Below are positions 38,393 to 51,100 of a stretch of 64,000 bases of DNA, piece after piece. Under the pieces are notes generated by a model. That model had not been told where the DNA came from. It did not search any database and saw only the letters and a list, made by a program, of their open reading frames with translations. Both the position numbers and the translations under genes were made by a program. Source of the DNA: Aphrocallistes beatrix (taxonomy: Eukaryota; Porifera; Hexactinellida; Sceptrulophora; Aphrocallistidae); the NCBI GenBank assembly GCA_963281255.1, contig OY725491.1, positions 5,258,857 to 5,322,856 of the forward strand, in the 5' to 3' direction. Positions within the stretch are counted from its first letter, which is position 1, and each line of letters opens with the position of its first letter.

Positions 38393-39604
38393 GTATCCAT
38401 TCATTCATAATTTTTTGCTAAGAGCAAGACCAATGTTTGAACAAGTGGAATTGTGTCGACCGGTGTTATGTAACTAGCGGCAGAGAATTCAATCAAAAAA
38501 GCGACCGAAATCAAAGGGTTCGCTATGCATATTGTCTCTGGACATTATGTATATTGTCCAATGAGAGAAGATTTATGCATATTGTCTGGACATTATGCAT
38601 ATTGACCTCAGAAAATAGCATTATGCATATTGCCTAGGTATTATGCAAAATGGTCAATTTCTCATATTGCCCATAACATATACATTAATCGAGTTTTAAT
38701 AGTAAGGATTATTGGCTAGTCAGTAACTAATTAACCAGACAAGAGATTGCAAAACTAAGAACATCCTATGATCAATATCTGATCCAGAACAAAAAGTCAG
38801 CAGAAGAGTCATAATTTAATTAGAAACTTTATTCTAAAGGTTCAAGTTTATGATAGACATCCTGTATATTTACCAGATTTTCAGGTGTACATAACGTCCC
38901 TCCCAATATTCTAAGTTCGTCATTGATCTGTCCTTTTAATCAAATATGTCTGATCTCTTTGTAACTTAATATATTAGATTTTTGACTGGAATTTGTGTCA
39001 GTGCACAAACAGAGCGAATACGTAATAGAAGTGGTATTACAATATTAGATATCATATTGAATTAAAAATTGTAGTGAGTTTTTAAAATCAATGATAAATA
39101 TCACATACATTTTATGCATACATTAACATTTGACTGCGAAAACATTTTGATCGTGGATCCTCGTATAAACTAATCCATATTTTGTAGTCACATTTGTACA
39201 ACCATACTTGCTAAATTTTAGCTTCGTAGATTATTTGTTTTATTGCATTGACTCTAGGTTTGGAAACACTGATACTACGGGAGTCAAAGTATCTTCATTT
39301 CTCTATTTTGTTTGTGATTAGATATTATTAATGGGGATTTATTAAACTACATCATTCAAATCGACAATTGAATCCCCAAGTGAAAACAAATGGAACAAAA
39401 GAAAATAAATACTTCGTATTCAAAATTGAATCATCGAATTTTTTTACAAACATCTACTTGATGTTTTTATTCAGGTATACAACTTCTAGTGTTTGGAGTG
39501 CAACCTCGATTATCCGAACTCATTCGGGCAATCGGGGAGTTGAAAGCTAGTTTCTAGCATACCTTTGAGATATTTTACTTCATGTAACTATGGTAAACAA
39601 AATA

Positions 39605-39781
39605 CAGTAGAACTCGGTTAGTACGTACTCGGGATAAGACATACTTCGGCTTATACGTACTCATTTCTCTGCACCGAAATTCATTTAATACTATAAATAT
39701 CAACTCGGTTAGAACGTACTTACGGATAGCATGTGCTTCTTTCCGCTTCCCGGAGGGGTATGTCTTATCCGAGTTCTACTG
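39605..39781. mobile_element. pogo/Tigger-like MITE, right paralog
   Basis: Same ends, position and body as 3342-3523 in the other intergenic copy, with small differences including a short deletion near 39,632. Confidence 0.65.
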
Positions 39782-40103
39782 TAAAACAAAAAAAAACTAA
39801 ACCCCATATCAACCGATTTTTTGAATAATATAAGAGACTAGCTTTAAACGGTTCACATAGGGCTTTAGAGGTATAGATTTCGAATTTCATATTTTCGAAT
39901 ATATATGATAAATTATTAGTTTATTTCTGTTTACGATAGATACATAAAAGAAACAAATTTTTAAATGTAATATAAACTAGCTTTTACCCATTTTGTTGTT
40001 GTAGATCACAAATACGATACCAAATATCGTATTTGCGATCTTAAATTAAATTATTTTTTTAATGTTACGGAAGATGTGGACTATTAGAAGATTCCGAATG
40101 AGT

Positions 40104-40125
40104 AACATCTCTCGCGAGAGATGTT
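40104..40125. promoter_or_regulatory. 22-bp palindrome with TCTCGCGAGA core, right paralog
   Basis: Identical over all 22 bases to 3880-3901, about 4 kb upstream of gene B because of the Helitron nest between it and the start codon. Confidence 0.3.
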
Positions 40126-40629
40126 GCTACTAGTCAATATATAGTTGATTTTTTTCAAAAGGTGTGAAAATATGTATATACATATGTTAAAAACTCATAA
40201 AATACTTAGATTACCACTTTCAAAGTGCGAAAATGGGAATCTACATATTTAAATATCCTATATTAACCGTTGAGAACTCGCTTTTAGCTCAAAATAAAAC
40301 TTTTTAGTATAAGAGTTGCGACATAGCGTAACTGTAGCATAGGGAAGAGGTGTTGGATTTGAAGATTTCTGCATTATATTAAGCTTGAACAGTCCCGGTG
40401 GTAGATTTCCAATATCGAAATTGAAAGAATATTGCAAACATTGTCCAAAATTTTAATACGTGTATATAGAAGTTAATATTTCGGTCCAGTAGCAGCCACT
40501 CGGAATAGGCTAACAGCTTTTTTGTTTCTTTGACTCTATACGTAGAGCATCTCGTCACAACCTATGATGCGATTGTCTTCTTATCAATTAATATTTTATG
40601 AATACTACGCAACTTACGAGCGGATTTTA

Positions 40630-40800
40630 ATGATAACAAGTGCGCTTTGCTTGCTTGCGCTGCGCGGCTGGCGGATACTTTGTGTCCACTGGCGGCGGCC
40701 TTTGGGCGCCAAGGCTCACTTTGATTAATTATAGGGTAGATAATATCTCTAAATGCTTCTGTTATAATCAATATCGCTCGAAAAATCACAAAACTTGTCA
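40630..40800 (-). mobile_element. Helitron family 1, 3'-end fragment, right paralog
   Basis: Counterpart of 4387-4560: CAAGTGCGCTTTGCTTGC, hairpin region GGCGGATACTTTGTGTCC, body to TTGTCAATTTTTCAC. No 5' end follows within the intergenic region. Confidence 0.6.
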
Positions 40801-41824
40801 ATTTTTCACTTTTTGATGCGAATTTGGTTCAATTATAATAAAATTGACTTCAGCTTCCAGGGGTTTTCCCCTTAGACCGCATTGAGGGGCTTACAGCCCC
40901 CCAATAAGAAATATCCTAGATCCCCTCCTGCTCTCGCGGAGGATATTGACTATCCAACAACATCTTCCAATAGCACACATCTTCCAAACACATGTACAAT
41001 TCATTCATAAAGTGAGCAAATTTGAAATGGATTAGTAAAGTATATTTGGCTCCTGTAGAGACTACTAAATTTGTTGACACTCCTAGGCGCAATGCGACTC
41101 TGCAAACAAACAAGTATGCGACGCGCTTGTATAAGAAGATCTAAAATTCGAAATATCCATCTGCTATCAGAAAAGTCTTTAGGGCACACACTGATTGCAC
41201 TTTGTTTGCACATAGCTGATTGTTTCTTAGCTCATGTGCTTTACAGTATATCTGAAATATTGGGTGTAAATAAAACCTATGACGAAAGTAAGTGAGAATA
41301 TTCAGTAAAGTCCACACTTAGTCCTATCGAACCTTACAAGTATAAGACATTAGTTGATTCAATATGGTTTTTTCAGACTTTACTACCTAAATCAATCGTT
41401 ACAAATCATTAAGGACCATTTTCTAGCCCAAATTATTACAAAATGTAGTTAAACTTAAATCTTCAAAATATATACAAATTTCCTATAAACTCTGAAATGT
41501 TGCAAAATAATCAACATTTTCCCAGATTAAACCTAAAACTACTTCATTCAGGAATGCGAAAATCTTTCCATGAGCAAATTTAATTCATACACAATATAGT
41601 ACTTAGTACATAGAAAAAATCAAAAAGTTAAGATTCACACATGAGCACACTAATCACTGAGCAAATAATCTAGTAATAGTAGAGTATCAAATAACATAGT
41701 ACTAGTATACATAGTATCAAAAGAGGGTTGTTAGCATAAACATTACTTATAATAAATTGAGAGAGGTTTGGATCAAAAAACGATGATATCCATAAGTAGT
41801 ACAAGGAGAAATAATCTTATCTGC

Positions 41825-42168
41825 TTATACTTCGCAGGAATTATTTTTTTCGATCCAAGTTGCTGTGGATGGCTCTTCTTCAGGTTTCGATTCCCCTATC
41901 TCTTGATAGACCTCTTGAGGCATTTCTTCGCTTCTCATCCCATATACAGGGTTTTTAAATCCACATGTTTTGGGTGTATCATCCGCGACCTGTTCATAAA
42001 TAGGTGGAAGTTCAGTTTCCGACGGAGTAGGGAATGCATCACAAGTCATATTGCCACAAGTGGCGTATGGGTTGTTGGCAATTCCCTTTGTTTCCATTAG
42101 ACCTATTTCGGACTTGAAATCTCCAATTTCAGCTAAACGTAAATAATACATGATCATATCTGAATCCA
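41825..42168 (-). CDS. Gene C C-terminal cytoplasmic tail exon
   Basis: 114 codons and a stop. Motifs: NPYATCG, PPIYEQV, FKNPVYG, EVYQEIGE, end NNSCEV. Most Tyr are kept relative to gene B while flanking residues vary (YGHV/YEQV, YGIKK/YGMRS). Confidence 0.82.
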
Positions 42169-45100
42169 CTATAAACTACAAGTAGCAGTGCTTATCATAG
42201 CTCTAAATCATTAGTTATACTTAGATGGATAAATTTTGTGAATAATTATCTGAACACAAGTAAAAATCAGCTTAATGAAAACGGGTAAAAAGGCCCAGAG
42301 TAAAAATTGGCATGATTAATGGGATTTTTCTACGTACGTATATACGTGCATATAGTGGTGTAGCTAGTAATTTCATTTGGCGGGGGCACCAAATAGTATC
42401 AGATTCTAGATGGTTATTATGAAGCTTTATAAAATGTGGTGGAAATCAATCAAGGTATACAACCCTCCAGCGATACACTCCTAGTTTCAAACTCATACAT
42501 ATTTATAAGCCTAAATGTTTAAATAACATTATAATATAGGGTCAATTGGGTAATAATCTAAATTTTCACGCTCCTAAACACTTTCAGGCTTAAAACCATA
42601 CGCCTAAAGGAGCGTCTCGAGCTTCTAGATAATCCCTTGAGATCAATTACTCTTAGTAAAGGATTAGTGTTTGAAATAAACAGTGTTTTAAAAAAGTGTT
42701 TTAAGCAGACAAAATTCATAGAAGAATGATTAAATCTGAATTTGTTGGCAAGGAAGAGGTATTTAATAAAAACTTTTTTCTTTCCAAATTATCATTAAAC
42801 AAACTCATTATTGGCATTTAATTCTCCTGAAATTGAGGTACAATGGAAAGTTTTAGAACAAATTTGGATTGAAAGGAAAGAGAACCAATTCTTGAAAATG
42901 CCATCGAACCATTTGCACTCTGCAATAAAGACCTAAAGCAGGAAGCGCGCTTGGGGATCCGCGGTTCTGGGGCTCCAATCCCTAAAACGCTAGAGTTTAG
43001 AAAAACTTAAATCCCGAAATTACTAGCGATTTACGAATCAATCTAGTGATTTAGAAACCCCCAACAGACATTTGAGGGAAATAATAAAAAGATGGAGCAA
43101 CAGCTTGCAAATATGCATTTTTGTAAATTTTCAACCGATTTCTTTGTGGAAGCTTATCTCAGCTAGTTACCATGCTATCTTGATGCTGAATCGAGATAGG
43201 AGACCGTTTTTGAGAGTAATGGCGTTTAAAAGTTAAAGTCTCGTCAATTTGCAGGAGAAAATCATGATTAGTCATCATCCTGTTGCGCAATGAGCTATAT
43301 TTTTAATTTCCGTTATTAATTTCCTCCGAAACATGAATTTTTCGATCCTTTCTAAAGTTATTTGATATCAATTGATATCACTTTGTGTTACATTTTGTAT
43401 CGCTATATACATAGTAAATATAAATCTAATATAAACTAGATACATTTTCAACAACTTACCATAAATTGCTTCATCTCCTGGATTCTTCGCCAATGAATTC
43501 TCAAATTCTAAATTTTCAGGATCAAAATTTGTCGCGTCACCGTAAGCTGGGTTTTCAATGACATCTCTTCGTGGAACTTCTCTCTGAAAAACCTCAGTCT
43601 CATCTTGTTTTCTCCATGTTAATAATATGACCTGCCTGTTTCTGATAACAATGACAAAGAAGAATACGATTCCCATCAAATCATTTAAGAGTACAAACAC
43701 CCATTCAATCAAGTCAATCCACTGATATGCCACTTCGAAATGACCCAATAGAGCGTAGACAATAAGGAATATCCATGGTACGATTAGGAAGCAGCTAAAT
43801 ACTCCAGTGCTAACTAATATGTGTTTGATGTGTTCTCGTTGCTTTTCGCTCTCAATTCGCTTTTTGACAGACATAAACTTGAAAGAAAACACTACAGCCA
43901 ACAAAATGGTCACAATGGATAGAATCAATACAGGCCCAACGAGACCAACCACGACGAATTGCTTAATGGAAGGGAAGCAGTGCTCAGTGTTATCAATATA
44001 CTCGTCTAGCTTTAATGCGACTGTAATCACGGGGAATATCAGTGGGACTGTCCATGCAATTATAATGAGGTAGGGATAGACTTTTCTTCCTTTGTTGATA
44101 CCTAAAGAATTGAGAAGTTTTAAAATAGGGAAAGAAGTATATATATTGCATTTAATTTCCTTGGAACAGAATTCTATTTTAAAGTAGGTTTTAAGGAGTT
44201 ATCCCCCAAACCTAACTTACCACAGTTCAGTTTGTATAAAATGTAGATGCCAAATAAGAGACACCATGTGAAGACTGTAATCCAAGAATAATGAATGATA
44301 CCAGCCAATATTTTACAGAACCAATCAGGAAAAATATCAGCCCGAATCCCATACAGAGCAAATATCCCATTCGCAAATAGCAATGCTAATGCGAGATTGA
44401 AATACAGTATATTGATTTCTACTTTGAAGAATCCTTTTCTGCTTGAGAATATAAACAAGAGTAAAGACAGGATGAGGAATACGATTGAGATGAAAGACAG
44501 CACGTAACTAATGATAGACAGATAAAAATCCCAATCTATGACTACTATTGTTGCGGTTGGGGTATCGAATATAGCAAAACTTGTGAAGTGATTCGTCTCC
44601 AATTCGGTAATATTCTCTGAAATGACGTTTGTGAGAATTCCGCTTTTAACCCAAGCATTTCCTCTCAGGTAAGTTCCTGACTGGATTGAGGAAGGTCTTG
44701 CACGAGTTGGAAGAGAGATCGTAGCCTAAATGTAAATTATAATATTTTCTGAATTTGAAATGAAATACAAATGCTTAAGAACGCAATATTTTACAAATAC
44801 ACTTTGTGATTCAGTAAGGATGATCCTTTTAAATCCAGGTACACTACTCTTGCAATTTAGTAACCTCATAAAAGTAAACACTATGCAAACCAGTAAATAT
44901 TAAAGTAACGCTGAACATTAGACAATGCATATTTACTATTGCAACTATAGTTGGGCATGCCTAATTTCCGGGATGGGACGGCATCCCATCCCCGAAATTA
45001 GGCATCTTAACCCGTCCTGTTCCCGGAAATTAGGCATCTTAACCCGTCCCGTCCGGGAAATTTGGCAGCTCCTATAGTTAAACTCTAAATAAACACACAA

Positions 45101-48100
45101 TTTTTCATGTTCATACTGGCCAAGCCTGAAGAGGCCGTTCCATCAAGGTATATCATCAAGACATATCCATACAATAGACATGAGTGATGCTGAATATATA
45201 ATACTTCGACTAAAATGTATTGTAACTTTATTATTTTGTTTACAATACTCGTGCAAACCAAGAAACTATCCCAGTTGTATCTTCAAATCGGTAAATTATA
45301 GATCTCAAATATACCATTTAAAATAGCTACAAATTTACAGAACTCACATCTTTAGATAATGATACATTCGTTAAAATACTTGGTATGTTAACAATCACGA
45401 TACTCGAGGCGTGTTTAGTACCACTTCCTTCTTGATTGAGTACTGCTGAATCCAAATTCAAGATTGCCACAAATATCTAAAAGAATGAATACTAAAATAT
45501 GTCCTATACAGGCGATTATAATGTTTATTGCGATGGATAACTAATCATACCTTAACATTAATTTGGCCATCTGCTAATCCCACCAAGGTATCTTTAGAAA
45601 TCTTCACACTCTCCATAACAGTATCCGCTACATTGATAGGCAAAGAGAGCTCTTCTGGTTGGTCTTTGATTGGAAGATTTACTCCATATATTTTGGCATA
45701 TTTTGACTTGATAATAACAGTTTCTTTGGTTGAATCGTTCTGTAAATGAGTGTTTCCTAAGTTCCGGCTGACCTTTCCAATTGTTCTTAACGTGACAGTT
45801 AAAGCATCTGATGCAAGGGAAATTGTGCCCTATGAAAGAATAATATAATTTAACCAATCTTTCAAATGCAAATATGTGCATAATATAATAAAGTATTAAT
45901 TTAAATACGTTATTCAAGGCTTCAGGAGAGAGAATCGGAGTGTCAACACCAGCATCAAGTTCAGTGTCTTTAACAGCGATTTCGCCAGCAGTATTCACAA
46001 TCCTCTCCGCATCGTCAAGTGGTAAGGCAGTGTCGTTGTCAGTTATTTTGTCTAAGAGCACTTCATTCACGCCAGCTGCTTTATCTAGGGTGTCTCTTGT
46101 CTTGTTTGTATCTTCAGGGGGGACATTGTCTGTTTTTGGAAGTGCTAGTCTTATGGTGTCTGCAACTTCTCCAGCCTCTTCTGGATTGAATCCAGCTACA
46201 TCGATCTCGTCCTTAAGGTCATCTAGTGCACTGTCGGGATCCGCAACTCTGATGGCGATTTGAATTGATCTACTCACAAAACCGACCCTGTTTTCTGCTT
46301 TACAAACGAAAACTATGTCATTCGTGACATTTCTGACAGTTATGAAAAGGATCGGACCATCAGTGACAGCTTCATTTTCAGAATTGTACCAGCGGATGGT
46401 TGGTAGGGGATAACCGCTAGCTGTGCAGGTGATGGTCCTGTTGTAATTGAGAGACAAGTCTTCTGTTAGAGTTTTATTGGAATCTGGGTCAGTTATTTGT
46501 GGGACGGAATCTAGAGTATAATATTGCAATATATTCAAGAATTCTCAATGTGATATCTCTCTATTAAAGATAAACTAATGAATGAAATATCAAGATTACT
46601 GTAGAGAGTCTTCAACTCACCTTGTGGATTAGTTGCAACTTCTAAGTCAACATTTTCTCCATTTCCAAACACATTACTAGCATATATCCTGATTAGATAG
46701 GGTGTCTGAGGCTTGAGATTTGAAAATGTATGTTGATAACTCTCACGCTCATCTACTAAAACTGTCATGCTTTGTAAACTGTCTATGTTTTCTCCATACT
46801 CCAGAGTAAATGTAGATATGGTACTGTCTGGATATAGAAGAAGTGGAGGATTCCATGATACTGTTATAGTACTTGAGCTCTTACTCACAACTGTCAAAGT
46901 TCGAACTAATCCAGGAACTATTAAAGTGTAAAGATGACATTTTGTATGGAAGAACGTTAGTTATATACCAAATTTAAATAATTCAGAACCAGAAATAGGG
47001 AGGATTTCAACCTACCTAGTTCTTTCGTATAATGATATTGGGGTAAACTGGGTACTCCAAAACCAGCAGTATTTTTTGCTTTAATCTCTATAGAATAGTT
47101 CGTCTCCTTTTCAAGGTTTCTCAAAGTATAATAGTGTAGCTCAGATTGAGGATACTCCGTAGAGTCTGAGTCAATTTCAACAGTCATCACAGCATCATCA
47201 CCTGATGCTTTCTGATACAATATGGTGTAGCCATTTATAATTCCATTTTGATTGGTGGCAGTTGGAGGGTACCAGGAGATGTTAATTGATGTTGAAGAGA
47301 CAGTAGTTATGCGTATAGATTCAGGTGGGGAAGATGGACCTAAGAGCAGTAAAATTTCAAATATATGATACGTTTTAAGAACTTGCTTAGCTTACTACAT
47401 ATAAGGCTTGACATAAACTTGCGGATTCAGGACTAGGGATGCGGTATAAGACGGTTGAACTAATACAGGAACTGCCTCAATAGTCCTGGATCAATCGAAA
47501 AAAAATACATTAAAACCCAAAAATTCCGAACAAGACCAAAATATCAGTAAGTTGGTCAAGAGCATCCTTGAAAACACATCAAAAGTCCAAGAAAGTCTAA
47601 GTTTCGGTAGACAAATTTTTGACTCCCGATGTCCGAAAATCCGATTCTTGATACAATTATCTTTGGAATTGTTTAGAATTGGTAATATTAACGAATTAGA
47701 GATATTATATCCTAATAAAATGTCAAGTAGGACTCGATATATACATAGAAGAAAAGATTTTCCAAATCGGACAATCCGTCAAAAGTTATAACCAAATGAT
47801 TACGCAACACGGACAAAATTTCCCCATTTAGCGGTCCGTTGAAATACTGTAACTTTAAAACTATCCTGTTAGAGCTTAGCTTTAGTGATTAAAAAATGCT
47901 GAAGTTTCCTATATCTTGATAATGCCATATTTAGAGCTAAAACTATGGATTATAAAATAGCCCTAGCCAAAAGAGAAAATCGCATTTTTTTTGAAATTTC
48001 TCAAAAAGGATTTTGAATCGATTCAAAATAAACGTCTAAGGTTCAAAATGTACTGTGGCGTTTTATAATCGATGTTAAAGCTCTTTATTATTGATTTTAA

Positions 48101-51100
48101 AGAATAATAACCATACTTTTCTTGAATATATGATATCATTTTCGAACAATATTAACAAGAATAGCTCGCTGTACTTTCTCAACTGCAGTCTATGCTGCTT
48201 ATAGCGCAATTACTATCTAACAGCCAGAGATCTAGTACTTTCACTTTCAGTTTATGGTAAACATTTATTTTGAATCGATTCTGAAAAATCTTTTTTGCGA
48301 AATCTCAGAAAAATAGCGATTTTCTGTTTTGGGCTATAATCCAAAGGTTTTGGCTTTAAATATGGTATTATCAAGGTATAGGAAACTTCTTTTCCAGCAT
48401 TTTTTTAATCACTAAAGCTAAGCTCTAACAGTTATAGTTGGTTATAGTATTTTAACGGACCGCTAAATGGGGAAATTTTGTCCGTATTGTGTAATTATTT
48501 GGTTATAATTTTGGAACAGATTGTTCGATTTGGAAAATCTTTTTTTCTATATATATATCGAGTCCTATTTGGAGCTATTAAAATCGACGAGGCGCATGCG
48601 CCTCACCGACGAGGCGCATGCGCTTCACCGACGAGGCGCATGCGCCTCAACGACGAGGCGCATGCGTCTGAGATTTTAAAACTATTCAAGAATTAATAGA
48701 CTTTTCTTTGTAAATACTACAAATTTAATTCTTATTCTAACATTTACGATAATACTTTATAGAATTGTATTATTAATGGCAGAAGGAGCTTCTTCATTCT
48801 TAGAAGTGGATCCGCTAAAAAACGTAAAATTGATGATCCCGAAGCTAAATTACCGACACAGATGCAGCCTCTAAATTTTCCAATCAATACTACTATCTTT
48901 AAACAAGAACAGTGTAATACAAGCAGGGGTGTAGTGTTCAAATTTCTTTTGGAGGAGCGCTTATAAAAGAATATAATATATTCTTTTATAAGCGCTCCCC
49001 CAAATGAAATCTTTTCGCTTTTTCGGACATATGAAGAGAGGCTTAGAGAGCTATGTCGCGCGAAAACGTTGCAAAACGTGTAATTGTCCCGCTTTTTCAG
49101 CCTACAGGTATAATACAAATATACGATGTCCCGTGATATAACTCAATGTCCCGCTAAAAGTACTACTTATGTCCCGTTATTTTGCATGCAGAGGTTGGCA
49201 TGTATGCTTTCAGTACATTATAAAACAGTCGACTCCTCAATCCATTCTTGCCAAACGATTCTATAGGTAATAACAATCGTCAAGTTAAAGTGAGGGAGCA
49301 CCGATCCCCCTTAAATTTGTAGTGGGGGAGCGCTGCTCCCCCCCCGCTCCCCCTACACTACACCCCTGAATACAAGTTAATTTTCCATTTCAGTGTTGCC
49401 ATATGAGTTGTTTGACATGTTCATGTCACATACCTTCAAATTTTCATGCCTAATTCATGCCATAAAACATTAAATGTTCATGCAAAATTCATGCCAAGTG
49501 TGAAAAGTTCAAAGTTCTTGCCATGCTCATACCAGAAGTAGAAAGATATTATCATCCAAATTATATTTCAAGTTATCAAAAATACACCAGTGCATGAAAT
49601 TCTGATTGATATAAACATAATATGGATACTCAAGTTTTAGTTGAGGTCATTTATCAATATAAACCCGTTTGACATTGATAAGATGAAACGATAATGAATT
49701 CATAAAATGACAATTCACCTAACTGAAAAAGTTCATGCTAAGTTCATGCCAAGTTCTGGTTCATGCCATTTTCATGCCACAACTCAAAAGTTCATGAAAA
49801 TGGTCAAATCTATGAACTTTGTTCATGATATGGTTACACTGATTCATTTAATGAAGTCAACTCGGTCAAAGGTAATTAGTACTGATCAAACAATGACATA
49901 TCATTCACAGATGATCTAACAGAGATATTAGAATTGGTCACCAACAGGGTTGGTAGATTTAATCCACCCCTGGGGTAAATCCAGGTTTAAACCGGGTTGG
50001 GCAAAACCCCCTTTTGTGGGTTAAGCCTCATTATTATAAGCGAATCAACTTTATCAGGTCATATCCATTTTAGTATAACCTAGAGGATCAATATTCTGTC
50101 AATATCTAATTAACAATGTAGTTACTACCATAATAATTGGAATTCTTAAAAATCTAAGAATAAATAGGAATTCATAGAATTTATAATCATTTCAGATGTT
50201 TCAGCGAAAACTAAATATAATGCCTGACTATTTAATGAGGGTTTTTCTATACAGCAACCTAGGTTGCTACATAGAACACCTCGAGCAACCTAGATTGCTA
50301 GAAATGTGCTAGCAACCTAGGTTACTCTGTGCTTAGTATGTAGCAGCCTATGAGAAATAGTATTACCGCTTTATTCATAGATTAATATTATTATTATTAA
50401 TCGGTATGCCGTTGTTTTTTTTCATTAAATTTTCAAAAGTTCTAATCCTTACACCAAAAGGAAGGACCATTGCAGGAAGTTTTTACGCGAAATATGTACT
50501 GTCACAAGTAGTTGATCATTATAAAAAGGTAAGACCAAGGACGGGAGTACGTGGAATAAAATTATTTCATGATAATGCCCCAGCCCATAATTCAAAGGTT
50601 GCCAAGTCTAAACATGCTGAATATGGGATAGAAGTCCTTCCTCACCCACCATACAGTCCAGACCTAGCTCTCTGCGACTTCTGGCTGTTTCAAAAGCTAA
50701 AAGATCATTTGCGAGGGAATAGATTCCGCGATCGGAGTGACCTACGAACCTCGATTTTTCAGTATCTCAAACACCTACCCCAAGAAATGTACATAGAAGC
50801 ATTTTACTCATGGATGGCAAGGTTACAAAAGTGTATAAATGTAGATAAGGAGTACTTTGAACAATTATAATTACTTTAATACTGGTTCTTCATTTCAACT
50901 AGAAAAAATTATCATGGGATTAGAACTTTTCGATTGCCCCTCGTAATATACAATTATTCCATTCTGACATGATTCCTTGATGTTCAAGTGCGCTGTACAA
51001 TGAATTAAGAAGTGCATGTGTGCAGCATGTATGTTATATATACAGTATATGTGTAAGTCTGCGCGCGCGTATATATGTATACATTTATGTATTATTAAAT

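Larger units (their letters stand above)
37079..38688. mobile_element. Inverted-repeat DNA transposon with TTATGGGCAATATGAG ends
   Basis: About 130-150 bases at the left (GTTATGGGCAATATGAGAAA onward) return inverted at the right (TTTCTCATATTGCCCATAAC). Each arm contains several CAATATGCATAATG units. The interior has no intact transposase frame and holds the hAT pair at 37645-38392. The family is not recognised. The flanks are TA-rich, so a TA duplication cannot be told from background. Confidence 0.65.
36341..38708 (-). mobile_element. Helitron family 1 copy carrying a nest of three other elements
   Basis: Plus-strand start CAAGCGCGCTTTGCTTGC with hairpin GGCGGACACTTTGTGTCCGCC; plus-strand end ATTAATCGAGTTTTAATAGTAAGGA followed by T. 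Family body runs to about 36630; the rest of the body is replaced by foreign sequence, including the element at about 37079-38688. The matching site in the left intergenic copy (about 2440) holds only about 18 bases. Confidence 0.75.
36114..41824. other. Intergenic region between gene C (3' end) and gene B (5' end)
   Basis: Counterpart of 2212-5582 plus the Helitron nest at 36341-38708. No host gene seen. It holds the gene B promoter region, a pogo-like MITE (39605-39781), one AAATACGATA hairpin (about 40009-40034), the CG palindrome (40104-40125) and a Helitron end (about 40630-40800). Open frames at 38074-38304, 38437-38637, 40562-40801 and 41071-41295 are transposon or repeat sequence. Confidence 0.6.

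Noticed and set aside
50406-50870. Intact-looking 154-residue protein gene
   Set aside because: It is a truncated mariner transposase between mariner ends, not a host gene.
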